The position numbers and the translations under genes were made by a program. The notes under the pieces were generated by a model. It saw nothing but the letters and a program-made list of their open reading frames with translations. It was not told the origin of the DNA and ran no database searches. DNA of 64,000 nt from VBDM01 sp035519135 (GTDB lineage: Bacteria; Pseudomonadota; Gammaproteobacteria; Burkholderiales; SG8-39), in assembly GCA_035519135.1 (NCBI GenBank), contig DATIWX010000135.1, positions 1-64,000 on the forward strand. The letters run 5' to 3'. Shown here piece after piece: positions 51,648 to 59,329 of the stretch (position 1 is the first letter of the stretch; every line of letters begins with the position of its first letter).

Positions 51648-51679
51648 GGCTCCCGCGTTCACCTGCCGGCGCTGCCCGA

Positions 51680-52693
51680 ATGCGTCCGATGCTCATGCCG
51701 CAGCTCGTAAACCCGGCGTTCGGCGACCCGGGCCTGTACGTGGATTTCCGCAACGAGAAGCGCGCGCTGCTCTTCGACATCGGCGACATCGGCATGCTCG
51801 CGCCGCGCAAGCTGCTGCGTCTCTCGCATGTGTTCGTCTCGCACACGCACATGGATCATTTCATGGGCTTCGACGCGCTGCTGCGCGTGAGCCTGGGGCG
51901 CGATGTCGCGGTGCGCCTGTTCGGCCCGCCGGGATTCGTCGACCAGGTCGCGCACAAGCTCGCCGCCTACACCTGGAACCTCGCCGAATCCTACCCGGGC
52001 GATTTTTCGGTGCTCGGGTCGGAACTGCACGCGGACGGCAGGCTCATTTCGGCGCTGTTCCGCTGCCGGCGCCGCTTCGAGCGCGAAACGCTCGAGGAGG
52101 CGCATGTCGAGGACGGCATCCTGGTCGACGAACCCGGGTTCCGGGTTCGCACCGCGTTTCTCGAGCATCGAACCCCCTGCCTCGCCTTCGCCGTCGAAGA
52201 GAAGGCGCACGTCAACATCTGGAAGAATCGCCTCGACGAGATGGGCCTTCCGGTCGGACCCTGGATCCGGGACCTCAAGGAAGCGGTGCTCGAAGGTGCG
52301 CCCGACGACGCGCCGGTCCGGGCCTCGTGGAAAGAGAAGGGCGAGCGGACGGAACGCGTTCTTGCCCTCGGTGAACTGAAGGCGCGGGCGCTGCAAGTCG
52401 TTCCGGGGGAGAAGCTGTGCTATGTGACCGACGCCGCGTTCAGCGTGCAGAACGCGCAGCGCATCGTCTCCCTGGCGAAAGACGCCGATCTGCTTTTCAT
52501 CGAGTCGGTCTTCCTCCAGGAGGATGTCGATCAGGCGCAACGGAAGTGCCACCTGACGGCGCGCCAGGCGGGAGAGATCGCGCGCGCCGCCGGCGCGCGC
52601 GCCGTCGAGCCTTTCCACTTCTCCCCGCGCTACGCGGGGCGCGAAGGCGAGCTGCGTGCCGAGCTGGAGCTCGCGTTTCGCGGCTCGAGCTAG
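51680..52693 (+). CDS. metallo-beta-lactamase-fold protein, RNase Z-like
   Basis: The 337-residue protein has the metal-binding HTHMDH motif (55-60), LLFDIGDIGML, a lid-like insertion with HRTPCLAFAVEEK, and CHLTARQAGEIARAAGARAVEPFHFSPRY, resembling RNase Z-type enzymes. Such proteins cleave tRNA 3' trailers or other phosphodiesters; the exact substrate is not clear. ATG 51680 is taken because the fold begins there. Its 3' end overlaps the convergent DUF504 gene by four bases. Confidence 0.83.
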   Translation: MRPMLMPQLVNPAFGDPGLYVDFRNEKRALLFDIGDIGMLAPRKLLRLSHVFVSHTHMDHFMGFDALLRVSLGRDVAVRLFGPPGFVDQVAHKLAAYTWNLAESYPGDFSVLGSELHADGRLISALFRCRRRFERETLEEAHVEDGILVDEPGFRVRTAFLEHRTPCLAFAVEEKAHVNIWKNRLDEMGLPVGPWIRDLKEAVLEGAPDDAPVRASWKEKGERTERVLALGELKARALQVVPGEKLCYVTDAAFSVQNAQRIVSLAKDADLLFIESVFLQEDVDQAQRKCHLTARQAGEIARAAGARAVEPFHFSPRYAGREGELRAELELAFRGSS

Positions 52694-52959
52694 CCGGTCG
52701 AAGGCGGCGGCCCGCGGCGCCAGATCAGCTCGCCGTCCCGCCACACCTCGCGCACGCGATGCAAGGGCACTGTGTGCAACGTGCCGTCGTCTTCCACCGC
52801 GTCGAAGGAGAAGTGCTCGCCAGAAGCAAAGTGGATGCGGCGGAACGGCACCTTGACGATCCTCTTCGCGACATGGTCGTCGTAACCGACTGCAAACTCG
52901 GATTTCGAGAACTCCGGGTCCCAGCGGATGCGGTTGAGCAGGTCCTGGATGGGGATCAC
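52690..52959 (-). CDS. DUF504 (UPF0248) family protein
   Basis: The 89-residue product begins MIPIQDLLNRIRWDPEF and has AVGYDDHVAKRIVKVPF, HFASGEHFSFDAVEDDG and VPLHRVREVWRDGELIWRR, all typical of DUF504, a family widespread in archaea and found beside RNA-processing genes. The function is unknown. It overlaps the end of the RtcA gene as ATGA, which supports coupling of these two genes. Confidence 0.88.
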   Translation of the reverse strand: MIPIQDLLNRIRWDPEFSKSEFAVGYDDHVAKRIVKVPFRRIHFASGEHFSFDAVEDDGTLHTVPLHRVREVWRDGELIWRRGPPPSTG

Positions 52960-53987
52960 GGCGCGGCGAGGACGATCCGGGACAGCGCACCGGCCTGGGA
53001 GACTTCGAAGCGCACCGGCAGGAACTTCTCGATGAGCCAGATGCAGGTGCGGGCGTGCAAGCTCACGGCGCGCGTTGTCAGCGCACCACCCCGGGCGAGG
53101 GCGAAGTAGACCAGCAGCTGGTCGGCGGCGTGCAGGTCGACCGCGGCCCCCGCGGCGAGATCCGCGGCGAGCTCCGTCCCGGCCGCCTCGCCGAGCGCCT
53201 CGGCCCCTACGCCGCGCTCAGCGGTCCGTCCGGCACCGAGGACCGTGCTCTCGGCATGCGCCCAGGCGACGATCGCGCCGCCCGGGCCGATCGCCTCATC
53301 CGGGCCGAGCACGCGGCATGCGATGTCCGGCGTCACGCCTCGCAGCGATGCAAGCCGGTCGAGGGCGGAGGCGCGCATGCGCATGGCGATGTGCTCGGGC
53401 AGGTTCGCGACGTGCGCAAGCCCCGACAGGCTCCGCAATGCGCCGGGCGCGTCGAACGCGGCGGGCCGGAGCGCGGAAGGCGATACGGAGACCCGCACTT
53501 CCCCGCCGCCGTGCGGATAGTAGCCGCGTCTCCGGACCTCGAGCCGGACTCGCGCACCCATCCGCGAGAGGAGCTCCAGCAGGACCTCGCGAAAGTAGTC
53601 GAGCGGCGGCGCCATGCGCACGTCGGTTCCGCCGATGATGTCCGCGTCGCACGGCTTGCCGCTCGCGATCATCACCGGAAGCAAGGCTTGCAGGAGCAGT
53701 GTCACACTCCCGGCCGTGCCTACGTCGAAACGAAAACTGCCACCCTCCAGCGCGCGCGGCCTGAGGGTGAAGAACTGCGACCGAAGCTGCACGCCTTCGA
53801 CGCTAGCGCCCGCGAGCGCGGCGACCGCCCGCACCGCCGCGACGTGCTGCGGGGCAAGCCCGGGCTTGTCCCGATTGGCGCGGACGTTGCGGACGGCGAC
53901 CGGGCGACCGGTGATCGCCGAGAGCGCCGCGGCGGTGCGCACGACCTGGCCGCCGCCCTCTCCATAGGATCCGTCGAGTTCGAGCAC
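52956..53987 (-). CDS. rtcA: RNA 3'-terminal phosphate cyclase RtcA
   Basis: The 343-residue enzyme converts RNA 3'-phosphate ends to 2',3'-cyclic phosphates with ATP. It starts LELDGSYGEGGGQVVRTA, has GGTDVRMAPPLDYF, RRRGYYPHGGGEV, and the region with the adenylylated His, AVDLHAADQLLVYFAL. Length is normal for the family. The GTG at 53987 is the start. Together with RtcB and archease at 35942-37801 it provides a full set of RNA end-healing and ligation activities. It lies after the DksA-like gene. Confidence 0.95.
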   Translation of the reverse strand: MLELDGSYGEGGGQVVRTAAALSAITGRPVAVRNVRANRDKPGLAPQHVAAVRAVAALAGASVEGVQLRSQFFTLRPRALEGGSFRFDVGTAGSVTLLLQALLPVMIASGKPCDADIIGGTDVRMAPPLDYFREVLLELLSRMGARVRLEVRRRGYYPHGGGEVRVSVSPSALRPAAFDAPGALRSLSGLAHVANLPEHIAMRMRASALDRLASLRGVTPDIACRVLGPDEAIGPGGAIVAWAHAESTVLGAGRTAERGVGAEALGEAAGTELAADLAAGAAVDLHAADQLLVYFALARGGALTTRAVSLHARTCIWLIEKFLPVRFEVSQAGALSRIVLAAP

Positions 53988-54012
53988 GCCTCTACGGCCG
54001 GCCCGCCAATCC

Positions 54013-54405
54013 TCAAAGCGTGGGTTTGCCGGGCTGGAGAAACTTCTTTTCGTAAGCGCTCTGGCAGGCGATACAGCGTTTCGCTGTCGGCTCGCTGCGC
54101 AACCGCGCCAGCCCGATCTCGCCGCCGCAATCGATGCACGTCCCGTAGCGGCCCTCGCTTATGCGGGCCAGGGCCGAGTCGATCTCGCGCAGCTCCTGCA
54201 GATCGCGGGAAAGCTCGGCGTTCTCGACGTCCGAGATGAGATCGGCGGTGGCTTCGTCACCCGTATCCGCGACGGGCCCCGTCGACTGCGAGTAGACATC
54301 CTCGCGTGCCTTCGCCGCATCGGCGTGCGCTTCCACCTCGAGAAATTCGCGGCGCTTCGTCAGCGCCCCCTTGAGTTCCTGCAGTTGTTCGGGCTTCAGT
54401 GGCAT
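54013..54405 (-). CDS. DksA/TraR-family zinc-finger regulator
   Basis: The 130-residue protein has a coiled-coil N-terminal part (residues 5-80) and a C4 zinc finger (C90, C93, C111, C114) in GTCIDCGGEIGLARL and CIACQSAYEKK. DksA-type proteins bind RNA polymerase and modulate transcription with ppGpp. The family is shorter than E. coli DksA, and the DxxDxA tip motif is not obvious (the loop is DTGDEATADL), so it may be a stress-specific paralogue. GGAGA precedes the ATG. It is 25 bases upstream of rtcA in an operon. Confidence 0.9.
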   Translation of the reverse strand: MPLKPEQLQELKGALTKRREFLEVEAHADAAKAREDVYSQSTGPVADTGDEATADLISDVENAELSRDLQELREIDSALARISEGRYGTCIDCGGEIGLARLRSEPTAKRCIACQSAYEKKFLQPGKPTL

Positions 54406-54431
54406 GGTGGTTCTCCGTGTCGGTGCTTCGT

Positions 54432-54995
54432 TCAGTCCGGTGCGTAGTCGAGCGGCCAGCGCTTCGAGAGGAAGCGGACGATGTGCGCGTCCGCGCCGGG
54501 CGAGCCATAGGTCCATACGGGCCCGTCCATGACGAGCTTGCCCAGCTTGCAAGGGCGGATGTTCAGGGCGAGGACCGGCAGCTTGCGCTGCCGCAGTTCC
54601 GCCGCCTGCTCCTCGTATCCGGACTCGCCTTCGAAGAAAAGCCATTCTCGCACGAAGGCATCCTGCATCCGCTCCAGCTCGTGGCACAGGTCGATGGAGA
54701 CCGGGACCGGCCGGTCGATCGGCGCTTCGCCCTTGGTGGAGGCCATGAGCCAGTTTCCGTAGACGTCGTCCTCGACCGACCGGTAGCAGACGGTCTCGCG
54801 GGTGGAGTAGTAATGCTCCAGCATGAAGAAACGGGCCGGATGCTCGTGTGCCCTCGCCCCCGTGAACCAGCCGTACACATGGTCCTCTCTGACGAACCAG
54901 AAGAGGGCACACACAAGCCCCGCACCGCGCAGTGCGTAGGCGACGTGAACATGGGGCTCGATCATGATTTCTCGACTGATTCCGGCAATCTCCAT
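54432..54995 (-). CDS. conserved-looking protein of unknown function
   Basis: The 187-residue product has no membrane helix or signal peptide and no family I recognise. It contains EPHVHVAYALRG, an aromatic and acidic central stretch (REDHVYGWFTGAR, EHPARFFMLEHYYSTRET) and a mixed C-terminal domain. An in-frame ATG at 54965 is an alternative start. It lies 26 bases before the DksA-like gene on the same strand, so it may be the first gene of that operon. Codon use looks like the neighbours. Confidence 0.7.
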   Translation of the reverse strand: MEIAGISREIMIEPHVHVAYALRGAGLVCALFWFVREDHVYGWFTGARAHEHPARFFMLEHYYSTRETVCYRSVEDDVYGNWLMASTKGEAPIDRPVPVSIDLCHELERMQDAFVREWLFFEGESGYEEQAAELRQRKLPVLALNIRPCKLGKLVMDGPVWTYGSPGADAHIVRFLSKRWPLDYAPD

Positions 54996-55025
54996 TTGAC
55001 TCTAGCCTCTCGACCGACTAATTCC

Positions 55026-55039
55026 TTGCGCTAGATCAA
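55026..55039. promoter_or_regulatory. weak FNR/ANR-type operator
   Basis: TTGCG-CTAG-ATCAA keeps one perfect half-site and TTG of the other. It lies between the divergent unknown gene (54995) and the hibernation factor gene (55100). It is less convincing than the thirteen other boxes, but the surrounding genes are of the same kind. Confidence 0.4.
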
Positions 55040-55099
55040 ATGCCGGACCGCGCGGATACGCAAGCATGCAGGTGAGCCATCGACAGGGTCAGGTGAACC

Positions 55100-55642
55100 A
55101 TGCAAGTCCCATTGGAGATTACGGTAAGGGGTATGCCGCACTCGCCCGCCCTCGAGGCGCGCATCCGCGAGAAGGCGGCAAGATTGGAGGAGTTCGATTC
55201 GCGCATCATCCGCTGCCACGTCATGGTGGAAGAGTCCGGCAAGCACCAGCATCAGGGGCATCGGTTTACCGTGCGCATCGACGTGCGCGTTCCCGGGCGC
55301 GAGATCGCGGTAACCCACGAACACCACGAGGACGTCTTCGTCGCGCTGCGGGACGCGTTTGACGCCGCCAAGCGACAGCTGGAGGACGTGGTCCGCGAGA
55401 AGCGCGGCGACGTCAAGGTCCACGTGGTCCCGCAGCACGGGCGCGTCGCGCGGCTCAGTTTCGACGAGGGCTTCGGTTTCATCGAGACCTCAGACGGACG
55501 GGAACTCTATTTCAGCCGTGAAAACGTCGTGTACCCGGCGTTCGAACGCTTGGAACCCGACATGCCGGTGCAGTTCATCGAGGAGGTTGCCGGTGAAGGT
55601 CCTCAGGCAAAGCGGGTGAGCGCCGGCAAGCACGCCGTTTAG
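55100..55642 (+). CDS. ribosome hibernation factor (HPF/RaiA) fused to a cold-shock domain
   Basis: The 180-residue protein begins with an HPF/RaiA-like domain (about 1-108; EITVRGMPHSPALEARIREK, DVRVPGREIAVTHEHHEDVFVALRDAFDAAKRQLED) that inactivates 70S or 100S ribosomes. A cold-shock domain follows (112-175; GRVARLSFDEGFGFIETSDGRELYF), which would bind single-stranded RNA. Such HPF-CSD fusions occur in several proteobacteria. It stands as a separate transcription unit between divergent genes, with the weak FNR box upstream. Confidence 0.9.
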   Translation: MQVPLEITVRGMPHSPALEARIREKAARLEEFDSRIIRCHVMVEESGKHQHQGHRFTVRIDVRVPGREIAVTHEHHEDVFVALRDAFDAAKRQLEDVVREKRGDVKVHVVPQHGRVARLSFDEGFGFIETSDGRELYFSRENVVYPAFERLEPDMPVQFIEEVAGEGPQAKRVSAGKHAV

Positions 55643-55662
55643 CTCGCAATCAGGAGGTCGCC

Positions 55663-55836
55663 ATGACCGAGGAGAAGAAGCCTTCCAAACGCGAAATACC
55701 GCAGCCCGAAATCCAGGAAGGGCACAGCCGCGGCAAAGCGCGCGATGACAAGCTGAAGCGCATCATCAAGCGTCACCCCACGCGCGACGAGCCCCGTGTC
55801 GACGACGTGGACGAGATGGACTTGCCGCCCTCCTAG
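55663..55836 (+). CDS. 57-residue highly charged protein
   Basis: This short gene was found by reading beyond the listed frames. It has an excellent AGGAGGTCGCC before the ATG and encodes a Lys/Arg/Asp/Glu-rich product (MTEEKKPSKREIPQPEIQEG and onwards to DEMDLPPS). No membrane helix or known motif is seen. It starts 20 bases after the hibernation factor stop and is probably cotranscribed. Its end overlaps the convergent unknown gene by four bases. Function unknown. Confidence 0.65.
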   Translation: MTEEKKPSKREIPQPEIQEGHSRGKARDDKLKRIIKRHPTRDEPRVDDVDEMDLPPS

Positions 55837-56144
55837 AGGTCTTTCACACGCGGGCCGGGTGGGCGGTCACTTCGACTCCCGGATTCGGGAGCCGGGCCGT
55901 TCTCGGTTTTCGCGACAGCCGGACCCGCGCGAGTGAACGCGCCGAGCGTCCATTCGCCTTTCACCTCATCCCGGCGAAGAATATAGACGTGCCCGTCGTC
56001 GCCCCTGATCCTGAAATAGCGATGGTCAGGAGCCATCCAGCGGTCCAGGATCTCGAGCGCCGCAATGCGGCGCTCTCCAAGCCAGAAGGCCCGCGGCTCC
56101 TGCTCGCCGCGGTACCCGGCATAGCACTCGACCCGGATTTCCAT
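55833..56144 (-). CDS. small protein of unknown function
   Basis: The 103-residue product reads MEIRVECYAGYRGEQEPRAF, then an ALEILDRWMAPDHRYFRIRGDDGHVYILRRDEV segment and a charged C-terminal tail. The family is not recognised, though the short conserved block suggests a conserved protein rather than noise. It starts after the CBS gene (7 bases downstream of the CBS stop) and is likely in its operon. The ATG at 56144 has no strong ribosome site. Confidence 0.65.
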   Translation of the reverse strand: MEIRVECYAGYRGEQEPRAFWLGERRIAALEILDRWMAPDHRYFRIRGDDGHVYILRRDEVKGEWTLGAFTRAGPAVAKTENGPAPESGSRSDRPPGPRVKDL

Positions 56145-56151
56145 CGCCCGC

Positions 56152-56601
56152 TCAGTGGCGCGACTGCTGCTCCTGGAAGCGCTCGCGCCCGATCACCTGG
56201 GCGAGCAAGATGATCTGTTCTCCGACGACCTTGAGCAGGTCGTCCAGGGTGACGATCCCAGCCAGCCCGCCCTGATCATCCACCACCGGTATGCGCCGCA
56301 CGCCCTTGTGGCGCATGAGCTCCACCGTTTCGAAGATATCGCTTCCCTCGCCGACGGTGACGAGCTCCCGACCCATGAGGTCTCCCGCTGTGACTAGCGC
56401 CGGATCGACTTCCTTCGCCATGACCTCGACCACCAGATCCCGATCGGTGACGATGCCAACGGCGACCTTCTTGCCGTTGGGCTGGTCGACGACTACGACG
56501 TCGCCCACGTGCGAATCCCGCATGAGTTGGGACAATTCGAGCGCGCTCGCCTTCCTGTGGCACTCGATCACTTCCCGGATACAAAAGTCTCCGACGCGCA
56601 T
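56152..56601 (-). CDS. tandem CBS-domain protein
   Basis: The 149-residue cytoplasmic protein is a pair of CBS domains (about 10-65 and 75-140) with VGIVTDRDLVVEV and IPVVDDQGGLAGIVTLDDLL, which bind adenine nucleotides and sense energy charge. Similar stand-alone CBS proteins belong to hypoxia regulons in several bacteria. AGGAGG lies four bases before the ATG. It is followed by the unknown gene at 55833-56144. Confidence 0.9.
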   Translation of the reverse strand: MRVGDFCIREVIECHRKASALELSQLMRDSHVGDVVVVDQPNGKKVAVGIVTDRDLVVEVMAKEVDPALVTAGDLMGRELVTVGEGSDIFETVELMRHKGVRRIPVVDDQGGLAGIVTLDDLLKVVGEQIILLAQVIGRERFQEQQSRH

Positions 56602-56717
56602 AAGGCCTCCTGCTCTCTCGCAACCGTTTTCAAAGATCCCGCTATTTCATTCTCGACGGCAGGCGGATCGTCCGCCCGGCGACCATGAACGCGCCGCGGC
56701 CCAGGAAGGCGACCACT

Positions 56718-57050
56718 TTACTTGGGCTCGCCCGACCAGTTGTATGCGTGGACCAGCCCTCGCTGGTCGAACTTGATCTGGAGAAGCTTGACGCGCGCGT
56801 TCCCCATGTCGGGAAGATTGCCCGCGCCATGGTAATAGGCCCATTCTTCATAACGCGTGCCGCTGCTCTCTACGGCCACTCCAACGGCGGTCGGGGCGCC
56901 GAGCCAGGCGCGAACCTCAGTCTGGGTGGTAACGCCGCGCTGAACGCGGGATTCGAAGGCTGCAAGATCGAAGTCCCGGCCTATCTGGACGCTCGCGCAG
57001 GCCGAGATCATCAGCAGCACCGGGAGAACAACGATGGCCGGACGCATCAT
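56718..57050 (-). CDS. outer-membrane or periplasmic lipoprotein, SmpA/BamE-like
   Basis: The 110-residue product has a lipoprotein signal with MISACAS (Cys about 18) and a domain with FESRVQRGVTTQTEVRAWLGAP and YHGAGNLPDMGNARVKLLQIKFDQRGLV, the general pattern of the SmpA/OmlA (BamE) fold, which binds outer-membrane assembly partners. The FNR-type box 57101-57114 lies about 57 bases upstream. BamE proper is unlikely because the key patterns differ, so it may be a paralogue. Confidence 0.78.
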   Translation of the reverse strand: MMRPAIVVLPVLLMISACASVQIGRDFDLAAFESRVQRGVTTQTEVRAWLGAPTAVGVAVESSGTRYEEWAYYHGAGNLPDMGNARVKLLQIKFDQRGLVHAYNWSGEPK

Positions 57051-57100
57051 GGTTTTTCAGCTTCCTGATCACTAGACTAGGTCAAAGGCAGGATGTCCCT

Positions 57101-57114
57101 TTGATGTGGATCAA
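57101..57114. promoter_or_regulatory. FNR/ANR-type operator, perfect palindrome
   Basis: TTGAT-GTGG-ATCAA matches the FNR consensus exactly. It covers the stop codon of the GNAT gene and is about 57 bases upstream of the lipoprotein ATG on the same strand, so the lipoprotein is its target. A further half-site, GGTCAAA, lies nearby. Confidence 0.8.
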
Positions 57115-57647
57115 GCGCCCTGCAGGTCCCTGGAGATGCGCATGATGGTGGGGTCCTGCGGCGCCCGCTCCGCCTTGAAGCCGAGCGCGCGGACGAAGCG
57201 CAGCATCTCGGCGTTGGCAGAGAGGACGAAGCCCTCCATGCGCGCGAGGCCGCGCTCCTTCGCGGCGTGAATCAGATCCTCCATGAGGACCCCTGCAAGC
57301 CCGGTCTTGTGCCAGGCGTCGGCGATGACGATCCCGAGCTCGCAGATCCCGCCGGAAAGATTGGACACATAGCGCGCCTCGCCGACGATTTCCTCGCGCT
57401 CGCCGTGGCGCGCCGTGCACACCAGCGCCATGTGCAGGTCGTAGTCGATGTCGGTCAGGAAGTGAATGAGCTTGTCCGAAGGCGCGTGCACCCATTTCTG
57501 GAAACGCATGTACTTGCTCTCCCCGGACAGCTCGTCAAGGAACTCGCGCACAAGGGGCGCATCGTCCGGGCGTATCGGCCGTATCGTCACCGTCCTTCCG
57601 TCGAACAGGTGGTGCTCGCGTACGAGGTGCGCGGGATACTCAGCCAT
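57111..57647 (-). CDS. GNAT-family N-acetyltransferase
   Basis: The 178-residue product has the GNAT fold: TVTIRPIRPDDAPLVREF, EEIVGEARYVSNL (beta strands), ELGIVIADAWHKTGLAGVLMEDLIHAA with the acetyl-CoA binding region in HKTGLAGVL, and FKAERAPQD. The R/Q-x-x-G-x-G/A pattern is present only in variant form. It overlaps the acyl-CoA ligase stop by eight bases, so it could acetylate that ligase, as Pat-type enzymes do with acetyl-CoA synthetase, an inference from context. Confidence 0.85.
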   Translation of the reverse strand: MAEYPAHLVREHHLFDGRTVTIRPIRPDDAPLVREFLDELSGESKYMRFQKWVHAPSDKLIHFLTDIDYDLHMALVCTARHGEREEIVGEARYVSNLSGGICELGIVIADAWHKTGLAGVLMEDLIHAAKERGLARMEGFVLSANAEMLRFVRALGFKAERAPQDPTIMRISRDLQGA

Positions 57648-59328
57648 GAAGGCGTGCGGCCTCTTCCTTCAGTTGCCGGTGCAGGATCTTGCCGATCGGC
57701 GTCTTGGGGAGCTGCTCGCGGAACTCGATGCGCTTGGGCAGCTTGTACCCGGTGAGATGCCTCGCGCAGTGGGCGAGCAGGGCTTCGGCGGTGAGCGCGG
57801 GGTCCCTGCGCACGACGAAGAGCGCGACCACCTCGCCGCTGCGCTCGTCGGGCATGCCGACCGCGCCGGCGTCCCTGACCCCGGGATGCAGCATCGCGAC
57901 TTCCTCGATCTCGGCAGGGTAGGCCTTGAAGCCCGACACCACCACGATGTCCTTCTTCCGGTCGCGGAACTCGACGTAGCCGCGCTCGTCCATGCGGCCC
58001 ATGTCGCCCGTCTTCAGCCAGCCGTCCGCCGTGAACGCCCTGGCGGTTTCCGACGGCGCATTCCAGTAGCCGCGCATCACCTGCGGTCCGCGCACGCCGA
58101 TCTCGCCGATTTCACCTGGAGCGACTTCCCTGCCGTCCTCGTCGAGAATCGTCACCTCGGTCGAGGGGAGGGGCAGCCCGAGCTTGCCGCTGAATTCCCG
58201 GGAATCGAAGCGGTTCGCGCACACGTTCGGCGAGGCCTCGGTGAGGCCGTAGCCTTCGACCAGCGGTACGCCGGTCGCTTTCTGCCAGCGCTCGGCGACC
58301 GGGCGCTGCACGGCCATGCCGCCTGCGACCGCCAGCTTGAGCGTGCCGCGGCTCGACGCGGCCACCGCTTCGAATCCCGGAGCGTTCAGCAGCGCGTTGA
58401 ACAAGGTGTTCACGCCGGTGATGGCGGTGAACCGGGTCTTCCGCAATTCCGCGACGAAGCCGGCGATGTCGCGCGGATTGACGATCAGCACGTTGCGCCC
58501 GCCCAGCTTCAAAAAGACGAGCAGGTTCGCAGTGAGAGCGAAGACATGGTAGAGCGGCAGCGCGGTGATCACCGTTTCCGCGCCTTCCGCGAGCGTCCCC
58601 CGGGCCCAGGCCGCGACCTGCTCGACATTGGCAACCACGCTGCCGTGCGTGAGAATCGCGCCCTTGGCGAGGCCGGTGGTGCCGCCGGTGTACTGGAGAA
58701 AGGCGATGTCGCCGGGGCCCACGCCGGCTTCGCCGAGCGCTTGCGCGGCGCCCTGCTCCAGCGCTTCGCGGAACCGGAGGGCCCCGGGCAGGCGCCAGCG
58801 GGGAACCATGCGCTTCAGATATTTGACCGCGAAATTCACGAGCCATCGCTTCGGCGACGGAAACAGGTCGCCGACCCGGGTGGCAATGACGAAGCGCACC
58901 GCGGTTCCCGGGAGTGCCTCCTGCAGGGTGCGGGCGAAGTTCTCCAGGACGACGATGGCGGTCGCACCCGAATCGGCGAGCTGGTGCGCGAGCTCGCTCG
59001 CGGTATACAGCGGATTGACGTTGACCACCGTCAGGCCGGCGCGCAGCGCCCCGAACAGCGCCACGGGATATTGCAGGAGATTGGGGAGCATGATCGCGAC
59101 GCGTTCTCCCCTTTGCAGCCGCAGGACTTGCTGCAGGTAGGCGCCGAAATCCCGGGAAAGCCCCTCCAGCTCCCCGTACGTGATCGACACGCCCATGCTG
59201 GAGAGGGCGGTCCGGTCGCGGAAGCGCGCGCAGCTCCGCCCGAGCAGCTCGCCCAGGGAACCGCAGGCCGGCGGGTCGATCTCGGCCGGCACTCCTTTAG
59301 GATAGGAATCCAGCCAGATCTTCTTCAT
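57640..59328 (-). CDS. long-chain acyl-CoA ligase (FadD-like AMP-forming)
   Basis: The 562-residue adenylate-forming enzyme has YTGGTTGLAKGAILTHGSVVANV (P-loop), the VEGYGLTEASPNV motif, GVRGPQVMRGYWN, TGDMGRMDERGYVEFRDRKKDIVVVSGFKAYPAEIE, and PKTPIGKILHRQLK (catalytic Lys). These are the standard motifs of fatty-acid CoA ligases. It starts one base after the FtsH stop region and ends overlapping the GNAT gene, so the three are one operon transcribed from the FNR region at 61261. Confidence 0.93.
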   Translation of the reverse strand: MKKIWLDSYPKGVPAEIDPPACGSLGELLGRSCARFRDRTALSSMGVSITYGELEGLSRDFGAYLQQVLRLQRGERVAIMLPNLLQYPVALFGALRAGLTVVNVNPLYTASELAHQLADSGATAIVVLENFARTLQEALPGTAVRFVIATRVGDLFPSPKRWLVNFAVKYLKRMVPRWRLPGALRFREALEQGAAQALGEAGVGPGDIAFLQYTGGTTGLAKGAILTHGSVVANVEQVAAWARGTLAEGAETVITALPLYHVFALTANLLVFLKLGGRNVLIVNPRDIAGFVAELRKTRFTAITGVNTLFNALLNAPGFEAVAASSRGTLKLAVAGGMAVQRPVAERWQKATGVPLVEGYGLTEASPNVCANRFDSREFSGKLGLPLPSTEVTILDEDGREVAPGEIGEIGVRGPQVMRGYWNAPSETARAFTADGWLKTGDMGRMDERGYVEFRDRKKDIVVVSGFKAYPAEIEEVAMLHPGVRDAGAVGMPDERSGEVVALFVVRRDPALTAEALLAHCARHLTGYKLPKRIEFREQLPKTPIGKILHRQLKEEAARLHG

Positions 59329-59329
59329 G

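Noticed and set aside
56760..56790. TTGATCTGGAG resembling an FNR half-site
   Set aside because: Only the first half-site matches, and it lies inside the lipoprotein coding sequence.
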